Shown: positions 47,946-50,228 of the stretch, piece by piece
Layout of the letters: each line of letters starts with the position of its first letter
Numbering within the stretch: position 1 is the stretch's first letter
NCBI GenBank assembly: GCA_964591275.1
Contig: CAZQAE010000039.1
Coordinates: forward strand, 1 to 50,228
Source of the DNA: G963674685 sp964591275
GTDB taxonomy: Bacteria; Lernaellota; Lernaellaia; JACKCT01
Direction of reading: 5' to 3'
Length of the DNA stretch: 50,228 nt
The notes under the pieces: model-generated
Told to the model about the DNA's origin: nothing
Seen by the model: the letters and a program-made list of their open reading frames with translations, nothing else
The model's database searches: none
Made by a program: the position numbers and the translations under genes

Positions 47946-50072
47946 ATGCGCGCGTCGAGGTTTTTTTGGACTTTGCTCTTGGTTTGCTTTCTTTCTTTTT
48001 CCATTTCGTGCGGGGATGATGACGACGACGATGATTCGTGCGATGCGCCTGCCGATGACGATATCAATGACGACGCGGACGATGATGTCGATGACGATGT
48101 CAACGACGACGTGAATGACGATGTGGACGATGACGACACTGCGGACGATGACACGACGGATGATGATGTTGACGACGATACGGTGGATCCGATCACGCTG
48201 GACCTGGTGGAAGGATGCAATCCCTTTGCCTCATCCGACGTATGCCTGCTGCCTTACCCCAGCGCGTTTTTCCAGGTGGAGGACCTTTCAAGACCCACCG
48301 GCGTGCGCGTGGCCATCCCGGAAGAAGCACTGCCGATCCCCGATGGCGTGACTCCCATCGACATGGATCTACCCAATACGGCTGACGGGGTCTCTCCGGC
48401 CGGACCGATCCTGCTTCACTTTGGCAAGGATATCCACGCAAAACACCTGACCGACATACACCACCTGGACGAATCCCTGGTGCGAGGTACGCCCATCGCT
48501 TTGTTCGACATGGAAACCGGCGACCGCGTACGTTTTATTTCCGAAATGGACATGAACCGCAAACTGCTGTACCCGAACCGCTACGCGCTCATCATCAGGC
48601 CGATGGAACCGATGAAAATGGGGCACCGGCACGTGGTGGTGCTGACCGATGCGCTGACCGACACTGACGATCTCCCGTTATCTTCCCCGGAAGCTTTCGC
48701 GGTGCTGCGTGATGATATCCCCGTAACCAACCAGGAGATCGAGGACGTGCGCCCGCACTACGAGACCATCTTTCAGTTCCTGGAAGAGCATGGGTACGCG
48801 AGAGAAAGGCAACTATTGACCTTTGATTTCATGGTGGCCAGCCAGGAGTATCTCCTGGGGTCCGTGGTGTCGATGCGCGAGGAGGCACTGGATGAAATGT
48901 TCGGAACCGGCCTGGATTATGTCATCGAGTCCGTTGAGGACGATCCCAATTCCAACCTGGCCCGAATCGTGATCGGGACCTTCGAAGTGCCGACTTTCTT
49001 AACGACGGAACAGACCTTCGAATACGACGCCGATCACCACCCGATCAGGCAGCCGACCAACATGTCTTTCCCGTTTACGATGATCATCCCGAAAAAGGCA
49101 GAGTTGGGCCAGCCGTTGTCTTTGATGGTATGGGGGCATGGTTTGTTCGGCAACGGGCGGGGCGACCTGACAGGCGGCACAAGCGTGAATGTCCTTCAAC
49201 CCCTGGCCCAGGAAGCAGGAATCATCATGATCGCCACGGACTGGATCGGTCTTTCCTCCGGCGACCTGAACCTTATCATTGAGGAAATATTACCCGATAT
49301 CAATCGGGGCACCCTGATTACTGATCGGCTACAGCAATCGCTGATCAACAACCTGACCCTCACTGAACTGGCTATGGGGGATCTGGCCCAGGATCCCCAG
49401 GTCAAGATCGGAGGAAACGACCTGATCGATGAAACAAAAGTATACTATGTGGGCGGGAGTCTCGGCGGCATCCAGGGCACATCCTTTATGGCCCTCTCCC
49501 CCCGATTCGAACGGGGCGTGATGGCGGTGCCCGGCGCAGGCTGGATGAACATGATTCCCCGGTCTTCAAACTGGTGGCCGATCAAACTGGTGATGGACGT
49601 GCTATATCCCGATCCTCTTTTGCAGCAGATGGGGATCGCCATCATTCAAACCCTTTTTGACCACTCGGACCCGGTCAACCTGGCCCACCTGTTGTTCAAA
49701 GACCCTCTTCCCGATGTACCCACCGGGCGCACCGTCCTGTTACAAGAGGCCATCGGCGACTGCCAGGTCCCCAACATGACCAGTGAATTGCTGGCCAGGA
49801 CAATCGGAATCAATCAGATGACACCTCCGATTTATTCGATTCCCGGCCTTGATCCTGTCACATCCCCCACGAACGAATCGGTCTTCGAACAGTACTACAT
49901 GGTGGAAGAGGTTCTGGCGAATCCGCCCCCGGAGGACAACACACCGCCACTGGGTGACAATGGTGTTCATGGCAGTGTCCCGTACCTGCCTCACGATTTA
50001 GAGCAGTCTATCCATTTTCTGCTAAGCGGCGAGATCGTCCAGTACTGCGACGGATTGTGCGATCCGGATTGA
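47946..50072 (+). CDS. Asp-linker lipoprotein with lipase/esterase-type domain
   Basis: The product is 708 residues; ATG 47946 follows GGGAGG. The signal peptide ends ISC (Cys22, a weak lipobox with Ser at -3), then GDDDDDDDSCDAP and xDDD repeats to about 80. A Cys-containing beta-rich region (about 85-375) has the features of the lipase N-terminal domain seen in bacterial virulence-factor-like lipases (VCLLPYPSAFF, AGPILLHFGKDIHAKHL). The alpha/beta hydrolase region has MVWGHGLFGNG (oxyanion) and GGSLGG (nucleophile elbow near 503). HGSVPY near the C-terminus could supply the catalytic His. It is probably a surface esterase or lipase; substrate unknown. Confidence 0.75.
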   Translation: MRASRFFWTLLLVCFLSFSISCGDDDDDDDSCDAPADDDINDDADDDVDDDVNDDVNDDVDDDDTADDDTTDDDVDDDTVDPITLDLVEGCNPFASSDVCLLPYPSAFFQVEDLSRPTGVRVAIPEEALPIPDGVTPIDMDLPNTADGVSPAGPILLHFGKDIHAKHLTDIHHLDESLVRGTPIALFDMETGDRVRFISEMDMNRKLLYPNRYALIIRPMEPMKMGHRHVVVLTDALTDTDDLPLSSPEAFAVLRDDIPVTNQEIEDVRPHYETIFQFLEEHGYARERQLLTFDFMVASQEYLLGSVVSMREEALDEMFGTGLDYVIESVEDDPNSNLARIVIGTFEVPTFLTTEQTFEYDADHHPIRQPTNMSFPFTMIIPKKAELGQPLSLMVWGHGLFGNGRGDLTGGTSVNVLQPLAQEAGIIMIATDWIGLSSGDLNLIIEEILPDINRGTLITDRLQQSLINNLTLTELAMGDLAQDPQVKIGGNDLIDETKVYYVGGSLGGIQGTSFMALSPRFERGVMAVPGAGWMNMIPRSSNWWPIKLVMDVLYPDPLLQQMGIAIIQTLFDHSDPVNLAHLLFKDPLPDVPTGRTVLLQEAIGDCQVPNMTSELLARTIGINQMTPPIYSIPGLDPVTSPTNESVFEQYYMVEEVLANPPPEDNTPPLGDNGVHGSVPYLPHDLEQSIHFLLSGEIVQYCDGLCDPD

Positions 50073-50105
50073 ATTGAATTCTGCGCCAATCGGTTTGATC
50101 TCAAT

Positions 50106-50194
50106 CGTCCCGATGGGACGAAATGAAGAGATCGTTTGACGCATTGTCCCCCCATTGAAATGGAGGGCTAAAATCCTTTTGTTCCTGACGGGAC
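50106..50194. repeat. Palindromic REP-like cluster at right edge
   Basis: CGTCCC-GAT-GGGACG (50106-50120), CCATT-GA-AATGG (50152-50163) and the imperfect GTTCCTGACGGGAC (50181-50194) follow the last stop within 125 bp. Closely spaced palindromes of this sort mark dispersed intergenic repeats; the cluster runs into the window edge. Confidence 0.5.
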
Positions 50195-50228
50195 GCGATG
50201 TGTGGCGCGGATATGTTCATTTGTTTAT

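Overview
The window looks like a contig from an uncultured diderm (Gram-negative type) bacterium. It encodes at least ten Sec-exported lipoproteins, c-di-GMP signalling proteins (a REC-GGDEF cyclase and a double PilZ protein) and ordinary housekeeping genes (rpiB, nrdR, ribD, ribE, asnB, dapA, ettA). Most coding DNA is moderately GC-rich; two islands (about 9.99-14.2 kb and 32.1-33.6 kb) are visibly AT-rich and carry repeats and insertion-sequence debris. Many exported proteins follow a lipobox Cys with a long Asp-rich linker, and one has a six-Cys domain of a kind common in myxobacterial lipoproteins. A deltaproteobacterial or Myxococcota-like source is my inference; I cannot place the lineage.

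Layout. 0-5.9 kb: the start of an EVE-domain gene, a C45-type Ntn hydrolase with an Asp-rich C-terminus, a MetE/UROD-like enzyme, an Asp-linker toroid-like lipoprotein and an Asp-linker sialidase-like lipoprotein. 6-9.7 kb: a diguanylate cyclase and a cytoplasmic GH2 glycosidase. 9.7-14.2 kb: an AT-rich island with an IS5-type remnant and two membrane/propeller proteins separated by a dispersed repeat. 14.5-24.8 kb: a PilZ protein, three tandem AIM24-family genes, rpiB-nrdR-ribD-ribE, asnB, an LPG-synthase/YbhN-type membrane protein and two small exported or membrane proteins. 25-30.7 kb: a minus-strand block with a PNGase F-like lipoprotein and two tandem toroid-like paralogues. 30.8-36.4 kb: two lipoprotein esterases, a second repeat copy beside an AT-rich membrane gene, a second IS5 remnant, an acyl-CoA dehydrogenase and a LEA14/WHy-like lipoprotein. 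36.6-42.1 kb: a tetraheme-cytochrome/FAD fusion lipoprotein, a radical SAM protein and a large polytopic membrane protein. 42.2-50.1 kb: a zinc-ribbon protein, an SDR, an M29 aminopeptidase, dapA, ettA, an Asp-linker lipase-like lipoprotein and a palindromic repeat cluster.

How the parts fit. The theme is a large class of exported proteins tethered through runs of Asp: seven have the run just after a lipobox Cys, and one carries it at the C-terminus next to a Cys pair. Several act, or probably act, on glycans or lipids. The PNGase F-like protein keeps the three catalytic acidic residues, and the sialidase-like protein and GH2 enzyme would suit an N-glycan foraging route; that link is inference. 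The most unusual single gene is the Asp-linked tetraheme/FAD fusion at 36643. The most unusual non-coding signal is a repeat of about 215 bp at 11819 and 32184; each copy ends within 25 bp of the start of, and points into, an AT-rich multi-pass membrane gene. I recognised no tRNA, rRNA or CRISPR array.
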